From: Haliea sp041583655
GTDB taxonomy: Bacteria > Pseudomonadota > Gammaproteobacteria > Pseudomonadales > Halieaceae
Assembly: GCA_041583655.1 (NCBI GenBank)
Contig: JBFHFJ010000236.1
Coordinates: forward strand, 1-5,480
Direction of reading: 5' to 3'
DNA length: 5,480 bases
Below, one piece after another: positions 1 to 5,480 of the stretch. The notes beneath the pieces are model-generated. The model had not been told where the DNA came from and searched no databases. It saw only the letters and a program-made list of their open reading frames with translations. A program made the position numbers and the translations under genes. How positions within the stretch are numbered: position 1 is the first letter of the stretch; every line of letters starts with the position of its first letter.

Positions 1-369
1 CTGCGCGCCTATGCGCAGAAGAACCCCAAGCAGGAGTACAAGCGCGAGTCCTTTGCCCTGTTCGAGCAGCTGCTGCAGAACCTGAAGTACGAGGTGGTCA
101 AGTTCCTCAGCCATGTGCAGATCCAGCATCAGGACGAGTCCGCGCTGATCGAGGCGCGGCGCCGCGAGGAAGCCGAGCGGGAGAAGCTGGCGTTCCAGCA
201 CGCGGCCGCATCGGCGATGGCGGAAGAGGCGCTGGCGGAAGATTCCGCGCCGCGCCAGCCCGAGCCGCCCCAGACCTTCACCCGGGAGCAGCCCAAGGTC
301 GGTCGCAACGAGCCCTGTCCCTGCGGCAGTGGCAAGAAGTACAAACAGTGTCACGGGCGGATTGAATAG
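1..369 (+). CDS. secA: SecA preprotein translocase ATPase, C-terminal 122 residues (5' end outside window)
   Basis: SecA is the ATPase that drives unfolded preproteins through the SecYEG channel at the inner membrane. Only the C-terminal part is present and it is read from base 1. The first roughly 40 residues (L-R-A-Y-A-Q-K-N-P through K-F-L-S-H-V-Q) match the conserved end of the helical scaffold, including the Q-E-Y-K-R-E-S-F segment. A charged, Ala/Glu-rich variable linker follows (about residues 41-100). The last 20 residues hold the zinc tail CxCx8CH: C106, C108, C117 and H118 of this fragment, bases 316-354. In known SecA this tail binds Zn2+ and contacts SecB and phospholipids. The intact tail suggests SecB-dependent export, which is inferred. 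The stop is TAG at 367-369. argJ follows after 29 bases. The ATPase domains and start lie upstream of the window. Confidence 0.97.
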   Translation: MRAYAQKNPKQEYKRESFALFEQLLQNLKYEVVKFLSHVQIQHQDESALIEARRREEAEREKLAFQHAAASAMAEEALAEDSAPRQPEPPQTFTREQPKVGRNEPCPCGSGKKYKQCHGRIE

Positions 370-387
370 GCCGTCCCGGGCAATAGC

Positions 388-393
388 GGAGAG
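388..393 (+). promoter_or_regulatory. Ribosome binding site of argJ
   Basis: GGAGAG lies five bases before the ATG at 399, in the short secA-argJ gap. It is a good purine-rich Shine-Dalgarno match and supports that ATG as the argJ start. No promoter or terminator is recognisable in the remaining 23 bases of the gap, so argJ probably depends on transcription from upstream. Confidence 0.7.
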
Positions 394-398
394 CAGCA

Positions 399-1625
399 AT
401 GGCGGTAGGGGAACACACCCTCGGGGAACTGCTGCCGGTGCCAGGCCTGAGGCTGGCAACGGTATCGGCAGGGATCAAAAAGCCGGGCCGCAAGGACCTG
501 GTGCTCCTGGAGCTCGCGCCGGGCAGCCACTGTGTCGGCGTGTTCACCCGCAATGCGTTCTGTGCGGCGCCGGTGACGGTGGCCAGGGCCAGCCTGCGCG
601 CGGTAGCCAATCGCCCCGCCTATCTGCTGGTCAACACGGGTAACGCCAATGCGGGCACCGGTGAGCGGGGCCTCGCGGATGCGCGGCGCTGTACCGCGGC
701 CCTGGCCGAGATGGCCGGCGTGAAGCCGGAGGCGGTGTTGCCGTTTTCCACCGGTGTAATTGGCGAACCGCTGCCGGTACAGAAAATCATCGAGGCCCTG
801 CCCAACGCCCTGCTGGATCTGCGCGCCGACGGCTGGCTGGACGCCGCCCACGGGATCATGACCACGGATACCCGACCCAAGGCCCACTCGGTGCGCTTTC
901 ACTGCGAGGGTCGTGACTATGTGCTGACCGGTATCGCCAAGGGGGCGGGCATGATTCGTCCCAACATGGCGACCATGCTGGCCTACGTGGCGACGGACGC
1001 GGCGGTTGCACCGGCACTGCTGCAGGCGCTGCTGAGCGAGGCGGCGGAGCTGTCCTTCAACCGCATCACCATTGATGGCGATACCTCCACCAACGATGCC
1101 TGCATGCTGGTCGCCACGGGTGCCGCCGGCAACCCGCTGCTGGAGACGACTGGCCAGCCCCTCTACCAGGCTCTGCGGGAGGCTCTGCAAAGCCTGTGTG
1201 TCCACCTGGCCCAGGGCCTGGTGCGGGACGGGGAGGGCGCCAGCAAGTTTGTCACCGTCCAGGTCAACGGTGGTCGCAGCGAGCAGGAATGCCTGGACGT
1301 GGCGTTTACCATTGCGCATTCACCGCTGGTCAAGACCGCGCTGTTCGCCTCCGATCCCAACTGGGGAAGGCTGCTGGCAGCCATCGGACGCGCCGGCCTG
1401 GAGGAACTGGATGTCAGCCGGGTTGGCGTGTACCTCAATGAGGTACTGATCGCCGAGAACGGCTGTCGCGCCGCCAGCTACTCCGAGGAGCATGGTGTCG
1501 CGGCCATGGCCCCGGAGGAGATTGTCATCCGTATCGAATTGCAGCGCGGCGGCGCGGCAGCCACGGTCTGGACGACGGACTTTTCCTACGATTATGTGCG
1601 CATCAACGCCGAGTACCGTACCTGA
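399..1625 (+). CDS. argJ: ArgJ, glutamate N-acetyltransferase / ornithine acetyltransferase (arginine biosynthesis)
   Basis: ArgJ moves the acetyl group from N-acetylornithine to glutamate, releasing ornithine and recycling N-acetylglutamate in the cyclic arginine pathway. Some members also use acetyl-CoA; the sequence does not show which type this is. It is a cytoplasmic enzyme made as a proenzyme that cuts itself into alpha and beta chains. The 408 residues are the usual length. The cleavage segment G-A-G-M-I-R-P-N-M-A-T-M-L-A is at about 182-195, with T192 (codon 972-974) the expected nucleophile and new beta-chain N-terminus. The S-T-G-V-I-G-E segment at 117-123 holds T118-G119, the family's oxyanion-hole pair. 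D-G-D-T-S-T-N-D at 226-233 and the C-terminal F-S-Y-D-Y-V-R-I-N-A-E-Y-R-T are also signature stretches. The start is backed by GGAGAG five bases upstream. No key residue appears to be missing. mutT begins at the base after its stop codon. Confidence 0.97.
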   Translation: MAVGEHTLGELLPVPGLRLATVSAGIKKPGRKDLVLLELAPGSHCVGVFTRNAFCAAPVTVARASLRAVANRPAYLLVNTGNANAGTGERGLADARRCTAALAEMAGVKPEAVLPFSTGVIGEPLPVQKIIEALPNALLDLRADGWLDAAHGIMTTDTRPKAHSVRFHCEGRDYVLTGIAKGAGMIRPNMATMLAYVATDAAVAPALLQALLSEAAELSFNRITIDGDTSTNDACMLVATGAAGNPLLETTGQPLYQALREALQSLCVHLAQGLVRDGEGASKFVTVQVNGGRSEQECLDVAFTIAHSPLVKTALFASDPNWGRLLAAIGRAGLEELDVSRVGVYLNEVLIAENGCRAASYSEEHGVAAMAPEEIVIRIELQRGGAAATVWTTDFSYDYVRINAEYRT

Positions 1626-2027
1626 ATGCCGGCAGTGCATGTGGCAGTGGGTGTCGTCGTCGATGAGCAACAGCGCATCCTGATCAGCCGGCGGGCCTCC
1701 GATGCCCACCAGGGCGGCCTCTGGGAGTTTCCCGGGGGCAAGGTGGAATCCGGCGAGTCCGTGACCCGGGCGCTGCGGCGGGAATTGCGCGAGGAACTGG
1801 GCATCGGCTTCGGCGAGTGCCGGCCGCTGTTGATCGTGCCCTACGATTACGGCGACAAGGCGGTACTGCTCGACGTGCGCCTGGTCACCCAGCTCAGCGG
1901 CAACGCCCGGGGCCTGGAAGGGCAGCCCCTGGTCTGGGTGGCAGCCCAGGACCTTGCACGCTACGAATTTCCCGCCGCCAATGTACCCATCGTTGAGGCG
2001 GTGCGCAGCGAGCTGGGCGACAGTTAG
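1626..2027 (+). CDS. mutT: MutT, 8-oxo-dGTP diphosphatase (Nudix hydrolase)
   Basis: MutT-type Nudix enzymes hydrolyse 8-oxo-dGTP to the monophosphate, removing an oxidised nucleotide that would cause A:T to C:G mutations. The 133 residues contain a complete Nudix box GX5EX7REUXEEXGU at 38-60: G38, E44, R52, E53, E56, E57, G59, I60. The glutamates are the metal ligands. L-W-E-F-P-G-G-K (32-39) before the box and E-G-Q-P (98-101) with F-P-A-A-N (115-119) near the end follow the E. coli MutT pattern. The N-terminus M-P-A-V-H-V-A-V-G-V lines up residue for residue with the start of E. coli MutT, which supports this ATG. No Shine-Dalgarno stands out and the ATG directly follows the argJ TGA, so translation is probably coupled to argJ. 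As in E. coli it is a standalone Nudix domain, whereas Pseudomonas homologues, as I recall, carry an extra ThiE-like C-terminal domain. Substrate is inferred from family resemblance. The ORF end overlaps that of coaE. Confidence 0.93.
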   Translation: MPAVHVAVGVVVDEQQRILISRRASDAHQGGLWEFPGGKVESGESVTRALRRELREELGIGFGECRPLLIVPYDYGDKAVLLDVRLVTQLSGNARGLEGQPLVWVAAQDLARYEFPAANVPIVEAVRSELGDS

Positions 2028-2635
2028 CGCCGCTGCTGCTCCGCCCGCTGCAGGAACTCCTTGTGCAGTTCGGCCACGACGTCATCCAGCGCCGCCAGCG
2101 TACCGCTGTTGTCCACCACGATATCTGCCAGTGCCAGCCGCTCCTGGCGCGGCAGCTGCGCCGCCATGATGCGCCGCACCTGGGCCTCATCGTTGGCGTC
2201 CCGGTCCATGGTGCGGGCGAGCTGCACCTCCTCTGGCACGTCCACCACGACCACCAGTTCAGCCAGCTGGCGCTGGCTGGATGACTCGAGCAGCAGGGGC
2301 GAACTCAGGATGGTGTAGGGCGAACGCGACGCGGCCAGTTGCGCGCGGATTTCTTCCCCGATCAGTGGGTGGGTGAGCTGTTCCAGCCACAGCCTTTGCG
2401 CCGGGTCGGCGAACACAATGCGCCGCAGGCCGGCCCGGTCCAGGCTGCCGTCCGGCTGCAGGATCCCGGCGCCAAACCGCCCGGCAATGGCCTGCAGGGC
2501 AGGGCGCCCGGGCTCCACGACCACGCGTGCCGCGAGGTCTGCGTCCACCACGGTGATGCCGAGGCGGGCAAAACGCTCGGTGACAGCGCTTTTGCCGCTG
2601 CCGATGCCGCCAGTGATGCCAATAACCAGGTTCAT
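2024..2635 (-). CDS. coaE: CoaE, dephospho-CoA kinase
   Basis: CoaE phosphorylates the 3'-hydroxyl of dephospho-CoA with ATP, the last step of coenzyme A synthesis, in the cytoplasm. The 203 residues match the family's usual length. The N-terminal M-N-L-V-I-G-I-T-G-G-I-G-S-G-K-S holds a P-loop (G9-x4-G14-K15-S16). D31-A-D33 is the conserved acidic pair after the second strand. S-P-L-L-L-E (112-117) matches the substrate-domain PLL(F/L)E motif. R-T-M-D-R-D (141-146) and the Q-x-x-R-x-x-R-L-A-x-A-D segment (160-171), followed by V-D-N-S-G, are the lid and C-terminal signatures. The ATG at 2635-2633 has GAAGG six bases upstream. It is the last gene of the pilB-pilC-pilD-coaE run, 26 bases after pilD, so it is probably transcribed with the pilus genes. 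The reading frame stays open upstream into pilD, but homology begins only at this ATG. The TAA stop overlaps the mutT stop. Confidence 0.96.
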   Translation of the reverse strand: MNLVIGITGGIGSGKSAVTERFARLGITVVDADLAARVVVEPGRPALQAIAGRFGAGILQPDGSLDRAGLRRIVFADPAQRLWLEQLTHPLIGEEIRAQLAASRSPYTILSSPLLLESSSQRQLAELVVVVDVPEEVQLARTMDRDANDEAQVRRIMAAQLPRQERLALADIVVDNSGTLAALDDVVAELHKEFLQRAEQQRR

Positions 2636-2641
2636 TGCTTG

Positions 2642-2646
2642 CCTTC
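2642..2646 (-). promoter_or_regulatory. Ribosome binding site of coaE
   Basis: On the minus strand GAAGG lies six bases before the coaE ATG, within the 26-base pilD-coaE gap. A second purine run, AAGGA, lies a few bases further upstream (2648-2652). The site supports the ATG at 2635 over any start further upstream in the same open frame. Confidence 0.6.
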
Positions 2647-2661
2647 GTCCTTGCTGCAGGG

Positions 2662-3531
2662 TCAGGGCTGCAGCGCCGCCGTGCCGAGCCAGGCGGCGAG
2701 AATCTGCTCTCCCCACAGCAACCCCAGCAACCCCGCTGCGGCGAGGTAGGGGCCAAAGGGAATCGGGACCTCCCGGCCGCGGCGCTTGATCACCATCAGT
2801 GACAGGCCCACTGCGGCCCCCACCAGGGACGACAGGAGTATGACCAGCGGGATGGCCTGCCATCCCAGCCAGGCGCCCAGTGCGGCGAGCAGCTTGAAAT
2901 CGCCATAACCCATGCCTTCCTTGCCGGTAACCAGTTTGAACAGCCAGTATACGCTCCACAGAATGCCATAGCCGACGATGGCCCCCAGCACAGCGTCGGC
3001 CAGTGGCACGAACACGCCGCCAAGATTGAAGGCAAGTCCCAGCCAGAGCAGGGGCAGGGTGATGTCGTCGGGCAGCAACTGGGTGTCGTAGTCGATCAGG
3101 GTCAGGGTGATCAGGGCCCAGGTCAGCAGCACCGCGCCCGCCAGCTGCAGGCTGGGGCCAAAGTGCACACCCAGCCACAGTGTCACCAGGCCGGTGAGCA
3201 GCTCCACTACGGGGTAGCGGGGTGAAATACGCGCGTGGCAGCTGGCGCATTTGCCGCCCAGGGCCAGGTAGCTGAGCACGGGAATGTTCTGCCAGGGCCG
3301 CACCGGCGCCTTGCAGGTCGGGCAGTGGGAGTTGGGGACCGCAAGACTCAGTGCCGGCCCGTCCTCCGTCGGCGCCTGCTCCAGCAGTTCGCAGCAGTCC
3401 CGTCGCCACTGGGCCTGCATCATCAGGGGCAAGCGGTAGACGACCACGTTGAGAAAGCTGCCGACCACCAGCCCCAGCAGCAGCAGGCAGGTGGCCAGCC
3501 ACCAGGGGTGCTGGGAAAATACGTCTAGCAA
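2662..3531 (-). CDS. pilD: PilD, type IV prepilin peptidase / N-methyltransferase
   Basis: PilD is an inner-membrane aspartic protease (peptidase family A24) that removes the short leader of type IV prepilins and type II secretion pseudopilins, then methylates the new N-terminal residue. At 289 residues it is full length. The first membrane segment (about 11-32) leads into G-S-F-L-N-V-V-V-Y-R-L-P (24-35), an N-terminal family signature. The cytoplasmic loop carries two zinc-type Cys pairs, C70-x2-C73 and C95-x2-C98. The catalytic aspartates are D147 (in L-I-D-Y-D-T) and D211 (in G-M-G-Y-G-D-F-K). All six sites sit two positions before those I recall in P. aeruginosa PilD (C72, C75, C97, C100, D149, D213). 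Several further hydrophobic segments span about 108-283. The start is TTG, supported by AGGGGA six bases upstream; the next Met codons (37-38) would remove the first membrane segment. C46-C47 in the loop is an extra Cys pair I do not recall from PilD. It lies 25 bases after pilC and 26 before coaE. Confidence 0.96.
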   Translation of the reverse strand: MLDVFSQHPWWLATCLLLLGLVVGSFLNVVVYRLPLMMQAQWRRDCCELLEQAPTEDGPALSLAVPNSHCPTCKAPVRPWQNIPVLSYLALGGKCASCHARISPRYPVVELLTGLVTLWLGVHFGPSLQLAGAVLLTWALITLTLIDYDTQLLPDDITLPLLWLGLAFNLGGVFVPLADAVLGAIVGYGILWSVYWLFKLVTGKEGMGYGDFKLLAALGAWLGWQAIPLVILLSSLVGAAVGLSLMVIKRRGREVPIPFGPYLAAAGLLGLLWGEQILAAWLGTAALQP

Positions 3532-3537
3532 ACCGGT

Positions 3538-3543
3538 TCCCCT
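3538..3543 (-). promoter_or_regulatory. Ribosome binding site selecting the TTG start of pilD
   Basis: On the minus strand AGGGGA sits six bases before the TTG codon at 3531-3529. It is one of the best Shine-Dalgarno matches in the window. Upstream in the pilD frame, back to the end of pilC, I see no ATG, GTG or TTG, so this site decides the start. Confidence 0.75.
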
Positions 3544-3556
3544 GTGGGCAAGGGCC

Positions 3557-4771
3557 TCAGATGACCGAGCCGAGCATGAAGATGGGCAGGTACATGGCGA
3601 TCATCAGGCCGCCCACCAGCACGCCCAGTACCGACATGATGATCGGTTCCATCAGCGAGCTGAGGCTGTCCACCGCGTTGTCCACGGCTTCCTCGTAATG
3701 CTGGGCCACTTTGTCCAGCATGTCGTCCAGGGCGCCGGATTCCTCGCCGATGGAGACCATCTGCAACAGCATGTTGGGGAACAGGCCAGTGGCCTTGATC
3801 GCCTGGTAGAGCGTGGTACCCGTAGTGACGTCGTCGCGTATCTGGATGATCGCCTTGCTGTACACCGAGTTGCCGGCGGCGCCAGCGGTGGAGTTGAGTG
3901 CGTCCACCAGCGGTACCCCGGCGGCGAAGGTGGTGGCCAGGGTGCGTGAGAACCGTGCCACCACCGCGTCGTGGACGATGCCGCCCACCACCGGTATGCG
4001 CAGGGCCAGGCGATCGAGGAACTCGGAAAACTTCACCGACCGGTGTTTCAGCTCCTTGAATGCAAAGCCGGTGGCGAGCATGCCCAGCAGGATGATGAAC
4101 CACCAGTCCTGCATGAAGTTGGACAGTCCCACCACCAGCAGGGTGAAGGCCGGCAGGTCGGAACCGAAGCTGCGGAAGGTTTCCGCGAACTGGGGCACCA
4201 CCTTGATCAGCAGGATGGCGGTGACCACGATAGCGACAATCACCACCGCCGTGGGGTAGGTCATGGCCTTCTTGATCTTGGCCTTGAGCTGCTCGGTTTT
4301 CTCCTTGTAGGTGGCGACCCGGCCCAGCATGACTTCCAGGGTACCGGAGGCCTCGCCGGAGGCGACCAGGCTGCAGAACAGGTCGTCAAACTGGCGCGGA
4401 TACTTGGCCAGGGAGGGCGCCAGCCCCGAACCGGAGGCGACGTCATTCTTGATGCTCACCACCAGTTCGCGCATCTTCGGCTTTTCCAGGCCCTCCGCCA
4501 CGATGTCGAAGCTCTGTACCAGCGGCACCCCGGCTTTCATCATGGTCGCCAGCTGGCGGGTGAAGATGGCGATATCCGCTGGCTTGATCGGTTTGCCGCT
4601 GCTGAACAGCGGCTTTGCCTTCTTCTTCACCGTTTTCGGCTTGATACCCTGGGTTCGCAACTGGGCCTTGGCCATGGCCGAACTCTGGGCCGAGATCTCG
4701 CCCTGGGAATTGCGGCCGTTGCGGTCGACCCCGCTCCAGACAAACACGTTTGTTGCTGCTTTTGTAGCCAT
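3557..4771 (-). CDS. pilC: PilC, type IV pilus inner-membrane platform protein (GspF/T2SF family)
   Basis: PilC is the inner-membrane platform of the type IV pilus machine. It connects the cytoplasmic motor ATPases to the growing pilus. The 404 residues match the family's usual length. An N-terminal cytoplasmic segment (1-65) includes V-W-x-G-x-D-x-x-G and the A-Q-L-R-x-Q-G-I-x-P element. Two homologous T2SF domains follow, at about 68-190 and 271-393. The duplication is visible: F-T-R-Q-L-A-T-M-M-K-A-G-V-P-L (70-84) mirrors F-S-R-T-L-A-T-T-F-A-A-G-V-P-L (274-288), and S-G-E-A-S-G-T-L-E (138-146) mirrors I-G-E-E-S-G-A-L-D (341-349). Hydrophobic segments at about 172-192, 223-238 and 377-399 are the likely membrane helices. 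The ATG at 4771-4769 has only a modest Shine-Dalgarno, GCGGA at 4779-4783. It lies 37 bases after pilB and 25 before pilD. The operon with pilB and pilD favours a pilus rather than type II secretion role. Confidence 0.96.
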   Translation of the reverse strand: MATKAATNVFVWSGVDRNGRNSQGEISAQSSAMAKAQLRTQGIKPKTVKKKAKPLFSSGKPIKPADIAIFTRQLATMMKAGVPLVQSFDIVAEGLEKPKMRELVVSIKNDVASGSGLAPSLAKYPRQFDDLFCSLVASGEASGTLEVMLGRVATYKEKTEQLKAKIKKAMTYPTAVVIVAIVVTAILLIKVVPQFAETFRSFGSDLPAFTLLVVGLSNFMQDWWFIILLGMLATGFAFKELKHRSVKFSEFLDRLALRIPVVGGIVHDAVVARFSRTLATTFAAGVPLVDALNSTAGAAGNSVYSKAIIQIRDDVTTGTTLYQAIKATGLFPNMLLQMVSIGEESGALDDMLDKVAQHYEEAVDNAVDSLSSLMEPIIMSVLGVLVGGLMIAMYLPIFMLGSVI

Positions 4772-4808
4772 AATCGTATCCGCTCGGCGCTGGCGCGCTG
4801 TCCTGATG

Positions 4809-5480
4809 CTAGTCTGTGGTCACCCGGTTTATCTCTTCCAGGCTGGTCAGGCCGTTGGCCACCTTGATCAACGCTGACTGGTGCAGGTCCCGGAAACCCT
4901 CGGCACGAGCCTTCTCGTGAATCTCCATGGCGTTGCCCTGGGCCAGGATGAGTTGGGCGATGCTGGGGGTGATCCGCACCACCTCGTAAATCCCCACGCG
5001 CCCCTTGTAGCCGTCGTTACATTGCTCACAGCCGACCGCCCTGCGGATGTCGGCGGTAGCCAGTTGCTCTTCGGTAAACCCGGCCTGCAGCAGCACTTCC
5101 CGGGGTATGTCATCCGCGGGCTCACTGCACTCCTTGCACAGGCGCCGCGCCAGGCGCTGGGCGATGATCAGGTTGACCGAGGTGGCGAGGTTGAAAGAGG
5201 GTACACCCATGTTGAGCAGGCGGGTGACCGTTTCCGCCGCGCTGTTGGTGTGCAGGGTAGACAGCACCAGGTGGCCGGTCTGGGCCGCCTTGATGGCGAT
5301 CTCCGCCGTCTCCAGGTCCCTGATCTCCCCGACCATGATCACGTCCGGGTCCTGGCGCAGGATCGAACGCAGCGCCGTGGCGAAGCTCACCTCCACCTGG
5401 CGCTGCACCTGCACCTGACAGAAGCGGGGATCCACCATCTCGATCGGATCCTCGACCGTTGTGATGTTGACCTCCGGCCC
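4809..5480 (-). CDS. pilB: PilB, type IV pilus extension ATPase, C-terminal 223 residues (5' end outside window)
   Basis: PilB is the hexameric cytoplasmic ATPase that powers pilus polymerisation. The gene enters from the right edge, so the N-terminal domain and Walker A are not in the window. The first in-frame ATG (5438) is internal; homology runs through the edge, beginning G-P-E-V-N-I-T-T-V-E-D-P-I-E. Fragment numbering: the Asp-box-type T-V-E-D-P is at 8-12, the Walker B region D-P-D-V-I-M-V-G-E at 44-52, and the His box G-H-L-V-L-S-T-L-H-T-N at 69-79. A tetracysteine zinc site is formed by C115, C118, C151 and C154. The ending L-E-E-I-N-R-V-T-T-D is characteristic of PilB. The stretch at about 15-32 departs from the usual PilB sequence. 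The stop is TAG at 4811-4809, 37 bases before pilC. Retraction ATPases (PilT) are unlikely given the tetracysteine site and C-terminus; GspE is less likely given pilC and pilD next to it. Confidence 0.95.
   Translation of the reverse strand, partial: GPEVNITTVEDPIEMVDPRFCQVQVQRQVEVSFATALRSILRQDPDVIMVGEIRDLETAEIAIKAAQTGHLVLSTLHTNSAAETVTRLLNMGVPSFNLATSVNLIIAQRLARRLCKECSEPADDIPREVLLQAGFTEEQLATADIRRAVGCEQCNDGYKGRVGIYEVVRITPSIAQLILAQGNAMEIHEKARAEGFRDLHQSALIKVANGLTSLEEINRVTTD

Noticed and set aside
351..1319. Long open reading frame antisense to argJ (about 320 codons, minus strand)
   Set aside because: It lies entirely opposite a clear argJ gene, has low-complexity Arg/Gly/His-rich content and no recognisable motif. 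It is an expected by-product of GC-rich codon use.
2005..2036. Imperfect hairpin across the mutT/coaE stop codons (GCAGCG at 2005-2010 with CGCTGC at 2031-2036, plus GCG/CGC inside)
   Set aside because: The stem is short, has a six-base one-sided bulge and no T-tract on either strand. It does not qualify as an intrinsic terminator and is explained by coding sequence.
2024..3502. Possible much longer coaE product starting inside pilD
   Set aside because: The frame is open, but the upstream part reads as an out-of-frame shadow of pilD. CoaE homology and a Shine-Dalgarno place the start at 2635.
4772..4808. Possible regulatory site or small RNA in the pilB-pilC gap
   Set aside because: The gap is only 37 bases, with a GC-rich stretch and a modest Shine-Dalgarno. 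No promoter boxes, terminator or stable hairpin can be supported.
3971..4867. Long plus-strand open frame opposite pilC
   Set aside because: It is His/Gln/Gly-rich with no domain signature, and it lies antisense to a fully conserved pilC gene.
1..5480. Undescribed mobile, defence or secondary-metabolite system
   Set aside because: Every stretch is accounted for by seven well-known gene families with short gaps. No repeats, transposase, integrase, toxin-antitoxin pair or unknown ORF is visible on either strand.

Overview
The window is a compact, GC-rich chromosomal segment with seven protein genes and no intergenic gap longer than 37 bases. Its genes are housekeeping and type IV pilus genes typical of Gammaproteobacteria. 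SecA with a zinc tail, ArgJ, MutT, CoaE and PilB/PilC/PilD all resemble their Pseudomonas and E. coli counterparts. A free-living, possibly marine gammaproteobacterium outside the enterics fits best, but the family cannot be fixed from the sequence alone.

Left half, + strand (1-2027): the 3' end of secA (preprotein translocase ATPase), then argJ (ornithine acetyltransferase, arginine synthesis) after 29 bases, then mutT (8-oxo-dGTP diphosphatase), whose ATG directly follows the argJ stop codon. The spacing suggests that argJ and mutT are read from secA transcripts, or from a promoter inside or upstream of secA. No promoter is visible in the short gaps.

Right half, - strand (2024-5480, read right to left): the 3' two thirds or less of pilB (pilus extension ATPase), then pilC (inner-membrane platform), pilD (prepilin peptidase and N-methyltransferase, with a TTG start) and coaE (dephospho-CoA kinase). 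Gaps are 37, 25 and 26 bases, so this looks like one operon. PilD matures the pilins, PilC anchors the assembly machine in the inner membrane, and PilB powers polymerisation. CoaE makes CoA and is a conserved metabolic passenger at the operon's end.

The two units converge, and the mutT and coaE ORFs overlap by four bases at their stop codons. Compared with the arrangement I recall from other Gammaproteobacteria (pilB-pilC-pilD-coaE-zapD-yacG facing mutT-secA), zapD and yacG are missing and argJ lies between secA and mutT. I found no tRNA, rRNA, CRISPR array, insertion sequence, phage gene or unrecognised ORF. I see no undescribed system; the points worth a second look concern gene order, start codons and one divergent PilB segment.
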